From positions 1-25,272 of the forward strand of contig CAUZFZ010000153.1 of NCBI GenBank assembly GCA_963579025.1: a stretch of DNA of 25,272 nucleotides, given 5' to 3'. The stretch's first letter is position 1; every line of letters begins with the position of its first letter. Below, piece by piece: positions 15,131 to 24,524 of the stretch. This DNA comes from CAUZFZ01 sp963579025 (lineage in GTDB: Bacteria > Planctomycetota > Planctomycetia > Planctomycetales > Planctomycetaceae). Under the pieces are notes generated by a model. It saw only the letters and a list, made by a program, of their open reading frames with translations. It made no database searches and had not been told where the DNA came from. A program made the translations under genes and the position numbers.

Positions 15131-16564
15131 GTGCCTGCCATCTCAAGCCAGCCGACTGCGAATTCCAGCCCGTATCGTCGACGCGAGTTGCTGCGTGTCG
15201 GTGGTCTGTCGCTGTTCGGTGGGATGTCACTGCCGGGACTCATGCAGGCGGCCGAGTCGGCAGGTCGTCGACACGGCTCGGCGAAGTCCGTGATCCTGTT
15301 CAATCTGCTCGGTGGACCAAGTCACCAGGATATGGTGGATTTGAAGCCGAACGCACCGGCCGAAATCCGCGGTGAGTTCAAGCCTATTGCGACGTCGCTG
15401 CCCGGTCTGCAGATTTGTGAGCTGCTGCCGAACACCGCGAGATTGATGCATCGAGCCAGTCTGATCCGGTCGATCACGCACACCTACAACGCCCACAACC
15501 CCTTGGCGATGATGACCGGATTCGCCGACGGTGCGAACGGCCAGCTCACAGCGGATCGCACTGACCCGCCTGATATCGGAGCCATCTGCCAGTACCTGGG
15601 AATGGGCTCTCAGCAAGTTCCCGGAGCGGTCTGCCTGCCGTGCTATCCCGGTTGGGGCGAGAGTGGCCAGTACCCCGGCATCCGGCGGCCGGGTCCCTAT
15701 GGCGGTTATCTCGGCAGCCGATACGACCCGATGTTCAGCCTGTGTCAGCCCACGTTTGAAAAGAAAGATAACCCCGGTCCGTACAACCCGGCGATGCCAT
15801 TCGGCGAACCGTTGATGCCTTCGCTGGACAGTCTTCCCGGAATGTCCTCCGGTCGACTCGATCGTCGCTGGTCAGTGCTGGACCAGATTGACGATCGCTT
15901 CGAAACCCTCAGGACGTCTCGCGCGGTCGATCGCATGGACAAGTTCCAGGAGCGGGCGTTCGCCATGCTCTCATCCAGTCGGACTCGCGATGCGTTCGAC
16001 CTGTCGTCCGAGTCGGCGGCCGTGCGAGATCGCTACGGTCGCAACCTGTATGGATCGAGTCTGATCGTCGCACGGCGACTGGTCGAAGCGGGCGTGCCAT
16101 TCATCAGCGTGCACCAGGAGATCTTTGGGCGGAACGGTCACGCGTACGACATGCACGAAAACAACTTTGGCATGCTGCGGGAATTCAACCTGCCTTTACT
16201 CGATGTATTGCTGCCCGCGCTGATCGCAGACCTCGATGATCGCGGACTCCTTGAATCGACTCTGGTCGTGGTGATGGGGGAAATGGGCCGCTCGCCCAAG
16301 GTCAACGCGAAAGCGGGTCGCGATCACTGGCCGCAGTGCGGTTTCAGTCTGATGTTTGGTGGTGGCGTGCGTGAGGGCAACGTGTTCGGCTCGACCGACA
16401 AACACGCGGCGTATCCAGAAAGTCATCCGGTCTCTCCGGGCGACGTGGTTGCGACGATCTATCATCTGCTGGGCATTGATCCGCACATGACCGTTCCGAA
16501 ACTCGACGGCCGGCCGGTGGCAGTCGCGCATGGTGGTGATCCCATTCGAGATGTCATTGCCTGA
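15131..16564 (+). CDS. DUF1501 Tat-exported protein
   Basis: A 477-residue DUF1501 protein, paralogous to the divergent gene. The Tat motif YRRRELLRVGGLSLFGG is near residues 14-30. Conserved segments are KSVILFNLLGGPSHQDMVDL, GEFKPIATSLPGLQICELLP, a DRYGRNLYGSSLIVARRLVEAGV block (read in two parts), EMGRSPKVN and HWPQCGFSLMFGGGV, and a closing IYHLLGIDP. A GTG start at 15131 is chosen because it has an agaggac ribosome binding site 6 nt upstream and places the Tat motif at the usual depth; an ATG at 15068 lacks one. It has no cytochrome partner downstream. The function is unknown, with an exported hydrolase fold. Confidence 0.9.
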   Translation: MPAISSQPTANSSPYRRRELLRVGGLSLFGGMSLPGLMQAAESAGRRHGSAKSVILFNLLGGPSHQDMVDLKPNAPAEIRGEFKPIATSLPGLQICELLPNTARLMHRASLIRSITHTYNAHNPLAMMTGFADGANGQLTADRTDPPDIGAICQYLGMGSQQVPGAVCLPCYPGWGESGQYPGIRRPGPYGGYLGSRYDPMFSLCQPTFEKKDNPGPYNPAMPFGEPLMPSLDSLPGMSSGRLDRRWSVLDQIDDRFETLRTSRAVDRMDKFQERAFAMLSSSRTRDAFDLSSESAAVRDRYGRNLYGSSLIVARRLVEAGVPFISVHQEIFGRNGHAYDMHENNFGMLREFNLPLLDVLLPALIADLDDRGLLESTLVVVMGEMGRSPKVNAKAGRDHWPQCGFSLMFGGGVREGNVFGSTDKHAAYPESHPVSPGDVVATIYHLLGIDPHMTVPKLDGRPVAVAHGGDPIRDVIA

Positions 16565-16637
16565 ACTCTGCCGGTACGTCGCCCTCTGACCTGCAAATGA
16601 GTCGATCAGAATTCTGAATCGCGTTGAAAGACAAACA

Positions 16638-17690
16638 ATGAGCAAACCCGCCCGCTACCGTGAAGTCGAAGTCAGTGGACCACCACGAGAGCTGGGGCGA
16701 CAGATCGGTGAGGCGGCTCGTGAAGAGACACGAGGTTTCTGTGCCGTCGCATTGGAACGGGTCAATAAGACAGTTCCCGTCTCTCGCGAGCGAGCAATCG
16801 ATGTGGCGCGACAGAGCACTGAATTTGCCGAGAAGTACCGTCCCGACCTGGTCGAGGAACTTCGAGGGACCGCAGAAGCGGCGGGCGTGACGCTTGATGA
16901 TCTGATGCTCCTGCAGGTCCGCAATCAGTTCACGCCGGAAAAAGAAGGGGGATGCACTTCGCTCGCAATTCAACCCGCGTCTGCAACAAGCGCTGTTGTG
17001 GCACAGACCTGGGAAAACGATCCGGTGCTGGACGCATTCACAATCGTCCTCACGCGCCGGCCACAGGGTCGCCCAGCTTCAATGTCGTGCACGCAGGCTG
17101 GGCTGATTTCGTACATGGGGCTCAGCGAGACGGGCATTGGCGCGTGCGTCAACACGTTGCCTGCGCCCAGTCGCGGTGTTGGTGTGCCACACTACTTTAC
17201 GCTGCGGGAGCTCTTTGAAGCGACGTCACTCACCGAGGCCGCTGAGTCCGTGCGTCGCGCCCATCGCGCGATTCCGGTCAATATCATGCTCGCGACACCG
17301 CAGGGACCGGCCGATCTTGAAGTCACGATCGAGAACGTGCACGTTCTGCGCCCGCATGACAGCGTGTCGATCGCGCATACGAACCACTGTGTGCATCCTG
17401 AGCTTGCTCCAATCAACGACGAGTTTCCCGAGCTGATTCAATCGCACGCGCGCAAGCGACGAATCGACCAGCTTCTCGTGTCGACAAGTGGTGCCGTGGA
17501 CGAGTTGAAGGCGATCCTCAGTGACCACGAGGGCCACCCGACGTCCATCTGTCGCCACACCAACGACGATCCCGTCAACGGCTTCTGGGTGACAGTCTAT
17601 GCGTTGATCATTGAGCCCAGTGAACGTCGCATGCACATCACTCGCGGCACTCCGTGCGATCACGCATTCGAAACGTACACACTTGCCTGA
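16638..17690 (+). CDS. C45-family autoproteolytic acyltransferase/hydrolase
   Basis: A 350-residue Ntn-hydrolase of the acyl-CoA:6-aminopenicillanate acyltransferase-like (C45) family. These precursors cleave themselves before a cysteine that becomes the N-terminal nucleophile. The site is EGGCTSLA, with cleavage predicted between Gly105 and Cys106. The flanking QTWENDP (129-134 region), GLISYMGLSETGIGACVNTL and AHTNHC motifs fit the family. No signal peptide is seen, so it is probably cytosolic. It likely hydrolyses or transfers acyl groups on amides or peptides; penicillin as the natural substrate is not implied. The start at 16638 has a gaaag purine run upstream, and it begins 73 bp after the DUF1501 gene, so they may be cotranscribed. 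Confidence 0.87.
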   Translation: MSKPARYREVEVSGPPRELGRQIGEAAREETRGFCAVALERVNKTVPVSRERAIDVARQSTEFAEKYRPDLVEELRGTAEAAGVTLDDLMLLQVRNQFTPEKEGGCTSLAIQPASATSAVVAQTWENDPVLDAFTIVLTRRPQGRPASMSCTQAGLISYMGLSETGIGACVNTLPAPSRGVGVPHYFTLRELFEATSLTEAAESVRRAHRAIPVNIMLATPQGPADLEVTIENVHVLRPHDSVSIAHTNHCVHPELAPINDEFPELIQSHARKRRIDQLLVSTSGAVDELKAILSDHEGHPTSICRHTNDDPVNGFWVTVYALIIEPSERRMHITRGTPCDHAFETYTLA

Positions 17691-17777
17691 GCGGTTGTGT
17701 CCGTTCTCTGCCGAAACAAAGACTGTGAAGCGGACACGTTCGCCGTTAAGCGTCCTTGCGAGCGACCTGATTCGCCG

Positions 17778-17786
17778 TGGTATAGT
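17778..17786 (+). promoter_or_regulatory. Possible extended -10 promoter for DUF1559 gene
   Basis: TGG followed by TATAGT (17778-17786) is an extended -10 box. A weak TTGCGA lies 19 nt upstream, longer than ideal. It would give a 5' leader of about 60 nt before the ATG at 17853. Motif match only. Confidence 0.4.
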
Positions 17787-17852
17787 TACCGGTGAATATG
17801 TATGGGGGGCGTTCGCCCCAGTGACTGGGATCGATCAGTTGGAGTTGAGGAC

Positions 17853-18743
17853 ATGAGGCGGGATCGGCGGGGCTTGACGCTGATAGAACTACTGGTCGTC
17901 ATCGCGATCGTCGCGGTTCTGATCGGGCTGCTGTTGCCCGCCGTTCAACAGGCTCGCGAGGCGGCACGTCGGACTGCGTGTAAGAACAATCTGCGCCAGA
18001 TTGCGATCGCTCTGCACAACTATCACGACGTGCACGGCACCTTTCCACCCGGGTACATACAGGATGATCTGAATGACCCTTACCAGCACACCGGATTTGG
18101 ATGGGGAACCATGCTCCTGCCGTTCGTGGAGCAGAGCACCCTTTACCAGACGCTGAATTTCGAATCGCCGACGTTGCCCAAAGTCGCTCTGACTGGATGG
18201 CAGTGTCCGTCTGACCCGCGCATCGAAGGCCTGGCTGCCTGGAACAATTCAGCGTGGGGGATTAGTGGCGTGCCTCCCAAAATGAGACTGCGGGACAACT
18301 TCGTCGGCTTCGCGGCAAAGGCCAGCTATGTTGGCAATTACGGCAGTAATCCTCTGAGTTCGCAACCGGGCGACGGGATTCTGTTCGGGAACAGCAGTGT
18401 CAGGCTGCGTGACATGATGGACGGATCGAGTGCCACCTTTGCCGCCGGGGAACGGTCAATGGAAACCGGTCCCGCAGTTTGGGCTGGCGTCCACTACAAC
18501 CAGGTCACGGCGTTTTCCGGCACCACCACCGCCGAAACGGATGATGGTCACTTCGTGCTCGCCTCAACCGGCGCCGCGCTGCCGGTCGCCCCGGATGGTC
18601 ACGGGTTTGACAGTGCACATGTGGGAGGCTTGCACATGCTGATCGGCGATGGTTCCGTGCGATTCGTCGGTGAGAACATCGACGCGACAACGTGGAACAA
18701 TCTTGGAAACCGATCCGATGGAAGTGTGCTGGGTAGTTTCTAG
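17853..18743 (+). CDS. DUF1559 prepilin-type protein
   Basis: A 296-residue DUF1559 protein, a very abundant planctomycete family. The type IV prepilin leader is RRG|LTLIE, with cleavage after Gly7 and glutamate at mature position 5, followed by a hydrophobic helix (LLVVIAIVAVLIGLLLPAV) that anchors it until assembly. The family signature RREAARRTACKNNLRQIAIALHNYHD-like block follows (read here as REAARRTACKNNLRQ), then GTFPPGY. The C-terminal hallmark HVGGLHMLIGDGSVRFV closes the protein. It is secreted by a type II/IV pilus-like system and is probably a pseudopilin or surface protein. The ATG at 17853 has gagg 4-8 nt upstream; an in-frame ATG at 17802 would put 17 residues before the short leader. 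Confidence 0.93.
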   Translation: MRRDRRGLTLIELLVVIAIVAVLIGLLLPAVQQAREAARRTACKNNLRQIAIALHNYHDVHGTFPPGYIQDDLNDPYQHTGFGWGTMLLPFVEQSTLYQTLNFESPTLPKVALTGWQCPSDPRIEGLAAWNNSAWGISGVPPKMRLRDNFVGFAAKASYVGNYGSNPLSSQPGDGILFGNSSVRLRDMMDGSSATFAAGERSMETGPAVWAGVHYNQVTAFSGTTTAETDDGHFVLASTGAALPVAPDGHGFDSAHVGGLHMLIGDGSVRFVGENIDATTWNNLGNRSDGSVLGSF

Positions 18744-18762
18744 AGTTGTTTACAAAGACCCA

Positions 18763-21700
18763 TCACCTGCTTGAGCTGGACTCAACGCCAATTTCCGAAA
18801 GAGTCCAGTGTGGTTCGAAGCCCTCTGGAACATACGGCAGGTCCAGCACGGGGCCTTTCTTCAGATTTGGAAAGTAGTCCACCAGGACCTCATGAAACAG
18901 CGGCGACCGCCCTCGTGCGATGGGGGCGTCGGCGAGCCGAATGATGGCCATCTTTCCCTGCAGCGGCCACATGTCACCACCGATCACGAAGATCGCATAC
19001 TTGTCGTCGGGCGACGTGCATCCGCCCCAGATGTGTTTCTTGTATTCGCCAAAGACGAGTTCCGAGGGTCTGCCCTGCAGTCCCGAACGCCACAGCATCG
19101 CATAGTACGCCGGACAGATTCCGTAGTTGTTGGCTGAATGCAACACCCACGGCGATCCCCCCTGAAACCAGTCGCCATTGGTGTCGGTGGCCCACACCGG
19201 AGACCAATCTGGGAAACGAGCCATCGGCGTCCGCTTACCGGACTCGATATCCAGGCTCACGATTTTCCCGATGCCGAGCGGATGTTCGATGCCCTTTCCG
19301 AATCGCGATTTACCGGGGGGAATATTCGCCGGACCGCAGATCCGCTGGCCATCGGGTGACCAGATCGCCTGAGTGTGAATCCCGCCCGAGGGCAGTTCTT
19401 TGACGATTTCCAACGTGTTCGCGTCACGAATGACGATCCGGTTGGAAGCCGCTGGCTGCTTGCCACGCGCGGGAACTTTGTCAGTGGCGGGTTCTTTGGG
19501 ATCCACTTGTTCCAGGCAGGCAATCTGCTTGCCGTCCGGTCCCCATGTGGCCGATGCGTAAGCCCCGTCATTACCCAATGTCCTGGGAGCACTGCCGTCG
19601 AAATTGGCCACAACCAGAATTCCGTTGGCAGGCCAGGTGCGCATCGCCAGGGTGCCAACGTCCTGGGGCAGTCCACCACGGCTACGAGGCCTGCTTTCCT
19701 TTGTCGTTCGTCGATACAGAAGTTTTTTGCCGTCGGGAGAAACGCGAGCACTGTATTCATCAAACGTCGGCGTGTTGGTGATGTTCCGCAGGTGCGAACC
19801 ATCGGGCCGCATCAGGAAGAGATCCAGGTCACTGTCCACGCCGTCCGAGTTTGCCGTGAACACAATCCAGCCCAGTTGCGATACCTCGTTACGCAGTTTC
19901 TCAACTGCGCGGTTTTCGAGTGTCTTCGAGACGGGTTGCCTGTGTCTGGGCGGCGCCGCACCGGCTGTGGAAGAACCGATTACGACACTGACGGGACGAG
20001 GACGTACGTCGGTCAGATAGCCGAAGAAATCGAAATAGGTAAACGGCTGCGGTGGCAGCGTCAGAACAACGGTTTTCCGTTCAGCCGTTTTCCCTTCGGG
20101 CTGCACCTGCCTGTAAGGTTTGATGACAATCTCTGCGGACGTTTGACCGGCGGGAATGGTCACCGTTCCTGATAGTGCTTCGTAATCCACTCCGCCAATT
20201 GCCGTACCCGCGACGGAATAGGCAATTGGAGTATCTCGCCGGGGTTGCGGCTGGGCCGTGACTATAAAAGCCTGCGCGGCACTACCATCTGAAGCCACAG
20301 CTTCCACCACGCTGAGTCCAACGTGCGGACAATCGTCGTCGAGAAACGTCATTCTTGCCGCGCCCGATTTCGACGCGATGCGATAGGCCGGATTCGGGAC
20401 GACCTGAAACGTCGATGTCTGGGTACCGTTGACCAGCGAGTCATCGATCGGCGTAATCTGAATGTTCGCCGTCGTTTGCCCCGCCTTGAGCGTGATTGAT
20501 GAGGGCAGGGTAACGAAATGAACGTCAGCAACGACTGGATGATGTCCGCGGCGTGCTATCAGTTTCACGGACACCGGTTGGGACGTGTTGCCGGTGCGTG
20601 TGAGTGTGAGTACACCAGGAGTCGCCGGCTCGATCACTGGCGACGTGTAAGTGATGTTGATGACCGGCACGTCGTCTTTTGCAGTGGGAAACGGTTTGAC
20701 CTGCAGTGTCGCACTGCGGCTCTGAATCGATCCGGCTGCGTTCGTGATCGTCACTGAATAGTCGGCGCTGTCGGCTTCATCCGATTCGCGGATGGCGTAG
20801 GTCTGTCGTGTGGCTTTGTCGATCGCCTTTCCGTTCCGGTTCCACTGGTACGAGAATGGCGGCGTCCCTGCAGCAGCGACACGAAACTCCGCAGGTTGCC
20901 CCACGCCCGCTAGTACATCGACTGGTTGTGTCGCAATCGTCGGCGAACTGTCGGCAGGTTGAACCTCGATTGTCACGGTGGCCGGTGTCGATTTGACATC
21001 GCCTGCTGACACTCTGAATGTGAACTGATCGCGACCCTGGTAGTTCGAGGCCGGCGTGTACGTAGCGTTGGGGAGAGTTCCAGCAAGGGTGCCATGCTTG
21101 GGCTGAGTCAACACTTCGTACGTCAACTTCCGCCCTGCGTCGTCCGTTCCCACAAGCTCGACGGAGGCGGTGTTTTCGTGTTTGACCCGCACATGCCGGT
21201 TGCGTGCAATCGGCTTTGGATGACTCGCCTGGAAAAACCAGACCACTCCGGTGCCCGCTCCAACCAATAGATCGTCTCGTCCGTCGCCGTCCAGGTCGGC
21301 TACGGCGATTCTTGCTTCCGATCCCACTTGGACGTCTTCGCCACCCACGGACACCGAAGCGTAGCCAGTGAACTTCGGCTGAGTTTTCGAACCGACATTC
21401 CGAGCGAACCAAACCTCGCCCCGTTGACTTCCAACAACCAAGTCCTTTGCCCCGTCCCCGTCCCAGTCCACGAGGACCGGGCTCAGACGCTCTGTCGGAA
21501 ACACGTCCCGAATCTTCTCTCCCAGATGGGACCGATCGAATTCGAAATCGGGCGCTTTGTTTGTGCCCTCGTTTTGATAGACGTAGACACCCCGGTTTCG
21601 CCCCATGATCAGGTCTCGGTTGCCGTCCCCGTCCCAATCGGCAACGAACGGCTGAACGGTTTCGTGGTAAGGCCTGACACCACCGTCAGGAGGCAGGTAT

Positions 21701-22194
21701 TGGATGTGGTGCGTTGAAAACGCCGGCTCGGCGTCCGTTCCGATATTTCGCCAGATCCGCGTTTGCGCTCCGCGACCGTCACCAATGAGGAAATCCTTCC
21801 TGCCATCGTTGTCCCAATCCACAACTCGGGGGTTGAGCCGACCGGGTCCCGGGCAGACGCAGTTCGTTTTATTGAAACGCCAGGCCCATGTGGGCGTGTC
21901 TCCGCTGCCGAACCCGTCCCGACGCGTGATGACGCCTTTCTCGAAGACAACACCGTTCTTTCCGACGCCACGATTCAGATAGACGAACAGTGCGCCGGAA
22001 TGGTGACCAACGACGACATCGTTCAAGCCATCGTTGTTCCAGTCGACCACATCGGGTGCCGCCGCTCCTTGCAATCGGGATGCACCAAACGACAACCGAA
22101 CTCCTGATTTGAGTTCAGGCACGGCTCCGCTGGCATCCGACACCAGGAACAGGAAAGCGACCCACACGGCGCAGTCATTTCGTCGATTAAGCAT
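18763..22194 (-). CDS. Large secreted FG-GAP / Ig / Calx-beta / TolB-propeller protein
   Basis: A 1143-residue exported mosaic protein. A signal peptide covers residues 1 to about 23. Five FG-GAP/VCBS repeats follow, each with a DxDxDG calcium loop (51-59, 126-134, 186-194, 243-251 and 300-308), forming a likely seven-blade-type propeller part. Next are a cadherin-like Ig domain (about 326-411), an I-set Ig domain (418-499, with YQW and ADYSVTITNAAG), two Calx-beta domains (about 508-625 and 630-755), and a C-terminal TolB/PD40 propeller (about 790-1100) with SPDGKKLLYRR and WSPDGQRI blades. No catalytic motif was found; a surface or periplasmic binding or adhesion scaffold is likely. It is convergent with the DUF1559 gene, with only 19 nt between the stop codons. 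A ggtgggggc purine run precedes the ATG at 22194. Confidence 0.85.
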   Translation of the reverse strand: MLNRRNDCAVWVAFLFLVSDASGAVPELKSGVRLSFGASRLQGAAAPDVVDWNNDGLNDVVVGHHSGALFVYLNRGVGKNGVVFEKGVITRRDGFGSGDTPTWAWRFNKTNCVCPGPGRLNPRVVDWDNDGRKDFLIGDGRGAQTRIWRNIGTDAEPAFSTHHIQYLPPDGGVRPYHETVQPFVADWDGDGNRDLIMGRNRGVYVYQNEGTNKAPDFEFDRSHLGEKIRDVFPTERLSPVLVDWDGDGAKDLVVGSQRGEVWFARNVGSKTQPKFTGYASVSVGGEDVQVGSEARIAVADLDGDGRDDLLVGAGTGVVWFFQASHPKPIARNRHVRVKHENTASVELVGTDDAGRKLTYEVLTQPKHGTLAGTLPNATYTPASNYQGRDQFTFRVSAGDVKSTPATVTIEVQPADSSPTIATQPVDVLAGVGQPAEFRVAAAGTPPFSYQWNRNGKAIDKATRQTYAIRESDEADSADYSVTITNAAGSIQSRSATLQVKPFPTAKDDVPVINITYTSPVIEPATPGVLTLTRTGNTSQPVSVKLIARRGHHPVVADVHFVTLPSSITLKAGQTTANIQITPIDDSLVNGTQTSTFQVVPNPAYRIASKSGAARMTFLDDDCPHVGLSVVEAVASDGSAAQAFIVTAQPQPRRDTPIAYSVAGTAIGGVDYEALSGTVTIPAGQTSAEIVIKPYRQVQPEGKTAERKTVVLTLPPQPFTYFDFFGYLTDVRPRPVSVVIGSSTAGAAPPRHRQPVSKTLENRAVEKLRNEVSQLGWIVFTANSDGVDSDLDLFLMRPDGSHLRNITNTPTFDEYSARVSPDGKKLLYRRTTKESRPRSRGGLPQDVGTLAMRTWPANGILVVANFDGSAPRTLGNDGAYASATWGPDGKQIACLEQVDPKEPATDKVPARGKQPAASNRIVIRDANTLEIVKELPSGGIHTQAIWSPDGQRICGPANIPPGKSRFGKGIEHPLGIGKIVSLDIESGKRTPMARFPDWSPVWATDTNGDWFQGGSPWVLHSANNYGICPAYYAMLWRSGLQGRPSELVFGEYKKHIWGGCTSPDDKYAIFVIGGDMWPLQGKMAIIRLADAPIARGRSPLFHEVLVDYFPNLKKGPVLDLPYVPEGFEPHWTLSEIGVESSSSR

Positions 22195-22546
22195 CGTAAG
22201 ACGCCCCCACCAGGAAACGATTCACAGTCCCGGCTGACATCTTTACTGTCGGTCAGCCGCGGTCGCAATCAGACGACATTCGGCAGCGGCAGAACACGGG
22301 CAAACTGAAGCAGTGACTCCGAGCGAATCGAAGGCCAGTAGCGGCAGCGGAGTGGGCACTCGGTTAGGATTCTGCAGTCGTCACACTTTCGCGCAACCCG
22401 CACATTCAGATTTCACGCAAAGCAGCAAAGAAGCAACAGTCAGAAGACCTTCGCGACTTTGCGTGAGACCTTTCAGTCCGGCTCTGCCGCCGCAGGATTG
22501 ACCCTCAGTTTGATTGGCCAGTCAAAAGGAATCGGAGCAAACTCGC
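22195..22546. other. Divergent intergenic region with dispersed-type inverted repeat
   Basis: No gene was found in these 352 bp between divergent starts. A perfect 10-bp inverted repeat, tcacgcaaag (22413-22422) and ctttgcgtga (22457-22466), encloses a purine-rich segment with a second partial copy (gcaaagaag). Short A/C-rich units of this type recur between genes in many environmental genomes. Promoters for both genes should lie here, but no clear consensus was seen. Confidence 0.6.
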
Positions 22547-24172
22547 ATGCATCAGATCGCCAGGCACATTCTCTCGCTCGTTTCCGTCACTCTCATGCTG
22601 GCATCGACCGGCATGGCACGCGCGGCGGAGCCGGAGCCGCCGAAGGGGTTTCGCGCGATACTCAATGGTAAGGACCTCACCGGCTGGCATGGTTTGAACC
22701 CTCACCAGGCCGCGAAGCTGACCGGTGAAAAGAAGGAAGCGAACCTGGCAAAGCAGCGTGCTGAGTTTCCTGATCACTGGACCGTCGAAAATGGAGAACT
22801 CGTCAACGACGGGCACGGGCCATACGCCGCCACCGACGAAGAGTTCGGCGATATGGAACTGCTGCTGGAATACAAGACGGTCGCCGGTGCCGACAGCGGC
22901 ATCTATCTGCGTGGCACTCCTCAAGTGCAAATCTGGGACTGGAATCAGGTCTTCAATCCGAAGCGGCCGACTCGCCGGCCGCATCTTGGCTCAGGTGGTC
23001 TGTTCAACAACACGCCCACGACGCTCGGTCGCGATCCGGCCCGTCGCGCTGACCGGCCGTTTGGACAGTGGAACGAGTTTCGGATTCGTCAGATCGGCGC
23101 GCGAACGTGGGTCTGGCTGAACAAGCTCGCAGTCGTCAACGGAGCGGTCATGGAGAACTACTGGGACCGAAGTCAACCACTACCGTCGAAGGGCCCCATC
23201 ATGCTGCAGACGCACGGTGGCGAAATCCGCTGGCGGAACATCTTTGTGCGGGAGATCAGCACGAAAGAGGCGGAACAATTCCTCGCGGACCGTCCGCTGC
23301 TGCCGAACCCGACTCAGTTTGACGTCGCGTACGGCGAGCATCCGAAACAGGTGCTGCATTTCTGGAAAGCTGAATCAGACAAGCCGACGCCGGTGCTGTT
23401 CTTCATTCATGGCGGCGGCTGGATGGCCGGCGAACGAATGAGTGGCCTCTCATCAATGCTACCGGAGATTCTGGACGCTGGCATTTCTGTTGTCTCAGTG
23501 GAGTACCGTTTCATCCACGAGGCAACAGTCGATGGCGTTGTTCCACCGGTTAAGGGCCCGTTGCACGATGCTGCCAGGGCGCTGCAGTTCGTCCGCAGCA
23601 AAGCCGCTCAGTGGAACATCGACCAGCAGCGGATCGGTGCTTCAGGCGGTTCGGCCGGAGCATGTTCGAGTCTCTGGCTGGCGTTTCATCCCGACATGGC
23701 TGACCCGGACAGTGACGATCCTGTCGCGAGAGAATCGACGCGTCTGTGGTGCGCCGCTGTCCGCGGTGCTCAGACAACTCTCGATCCGCAGCAGATGAAA
23801 GAGTGGACTCCCAACAGTCGATACGGCGGTCACGCGTTTGGCTTCAATGGAAACCCGGAGAAGAAGCTGTCGCGGTTCGACGAGTTTCTGGCCAAACGGG
23901 ACACCATTCTGCCATGGATCGCCGAGTATTCGCCGTATGCGCTCGTCACTGCCGACGACCCGCCGGTGCATCTCTTCTATTCCGCACGGCCGGGGATCGG
24001 ACAACCGCAGAAGGACCCGACTCACACGTCGAACTTCGGGGTGAAGCTGCAGGAGCACTGCCGAGCGGCCGGAGTGGCCTGTGAACTGGTCTACCCCGAT
24101 GCTCCTGATGTGAAGCACGCCACCACGACCGAGTACCTGATCTCGAAACTCAAAGCCGATTCACAGAAGTGA
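22547..24172 (+). CDS. DUF1080 (3-keto-disaccharide hydrolase) fused to HSL-type esterase
   Basis: A 541-residue exported two-domain enzyme. A signal peptide covers 1 to about 27 (LASTGMARAAEP). The DUF1080 domain (about 31-238) opens with FRAILNGKDLTGWHG and contains DSGIYLRG (116-123), QVQIWDW, LFNN and a closing GGEIRWRNIFVREI strand; this family includes 3-keto-glucosidases that cleave oxidised disaccharides. An alpha/beta-hydrolase domain (about 265-535) of hormone-sensitive-lipase type follows, with oxyanion HGGGW (288-292) and nucleophile elbow GGSAG (Ser369). A probable catalytic histidine lies in DVKHATTTE. The fusion suggests coupled sugar deacylation and glycoside cleavage, which is inference. 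ATG 22547 has GGAG 10 nt upstream and gives a proper signal peptide; an in-frame ATG at 22514 would add 11 charged residues. Confidence 0.88.
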   Translation: MHQIARHILSLVSVTLMLASTGMARAAEPEPPKGFRAILNGKDLTGWHGLNPHQAAKLTGEKKEANLAKQRAEFPDHWTVENGELVNDGHGPYAATDEEFGDMELLLEYKTVAGADSGIYLRGTPQVQIWDWNQVFNPKRPTRRPHLGSGGLFNNTPTTLGRDPARRADRPFGQWNEFRIRQIGARTWVWLNKLAVVNGAVMENYWDRSQPLPSKGPIMLQTHGGEIRWRNIFVREISTKEAEQFLADRPLLPNPTQFDVAYGEHPKQVLHFWKAESDKPTPVLFFIHGGGWMAGERMSGLSSMLPEILDAGISVVSVEYRFIHEATVDGVVPPVKGPLHDAARALQFVRSKAAQWNIDQQRIGASGGSAGACSSLWLAFHPDMADPDSDDPVARESTRLWCAAVRGAQTTLDPQQMKEWTPNSRYGGHAFGFNGNPEKKLSRFDEFLAKRDTILPWIAEYSPYALVTADDPPVHLFYSARPGIGQPQKDPTHTSNFGVKLQEHCRAAGVACELVYPDAPDVKHATTTEYLISKLKADSQK

Positions 24173-24524
24173 AGGTCTTCAGACGCCTGGCACCGCGCGA
24201 GCCGAGGCAAGTCTATCGCACTGTAGAAAACCTGCGTCTTGTCACGTTGGCTGCATCTGACTCCCCGTTGTCCCCCCGATGGGTCTTGGGACGACTCAAC
24301 GCATCCTGCTCGCACGATCGCTGTACGTGGCCTTACCAGGTTTGTCCGTTCGAAGCGGGCGTGACCCATGAAAGCCGCATCCTCGATTCCAACCCGACCG
24401 CCGCTAGATGGCGATTTCCCGGGGTGAGTTGGCGACGTTCTCTCGGTTCCAGGGCCAATTTGGTTTACGTCCTGGATCAACACGACGATGAGGATTCCAA
24501 ACGTGTCTCACGTGGAGAATCCTG
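24173..24524. other. Intergenic region without convincing gene
   Basis: 352 bp between the fusion enzyme and the beta-barrel gene. Open frames on both strands (24169-24525 plus, 24091-24483 minus) show no motif and overlap the neighbouring gene. The only element recognised is the GGAG ribosome binding site (24513-24516) of the next gene. A promoter is expected but none matches the consensus well. Confidence 0.6.

Noticed and set aside
19375..20172. 265-codon plus-strand open frame
   Set aside because: Lies fully antisense to the TolB and Calx-beta part of the large secreted protein; no motif.
20777..21637. 286-codon minus-strand open frame
   Set aside because: Alternate frame within the FG-GAP/Ig coding region; Arg/Gly-rich shadow.
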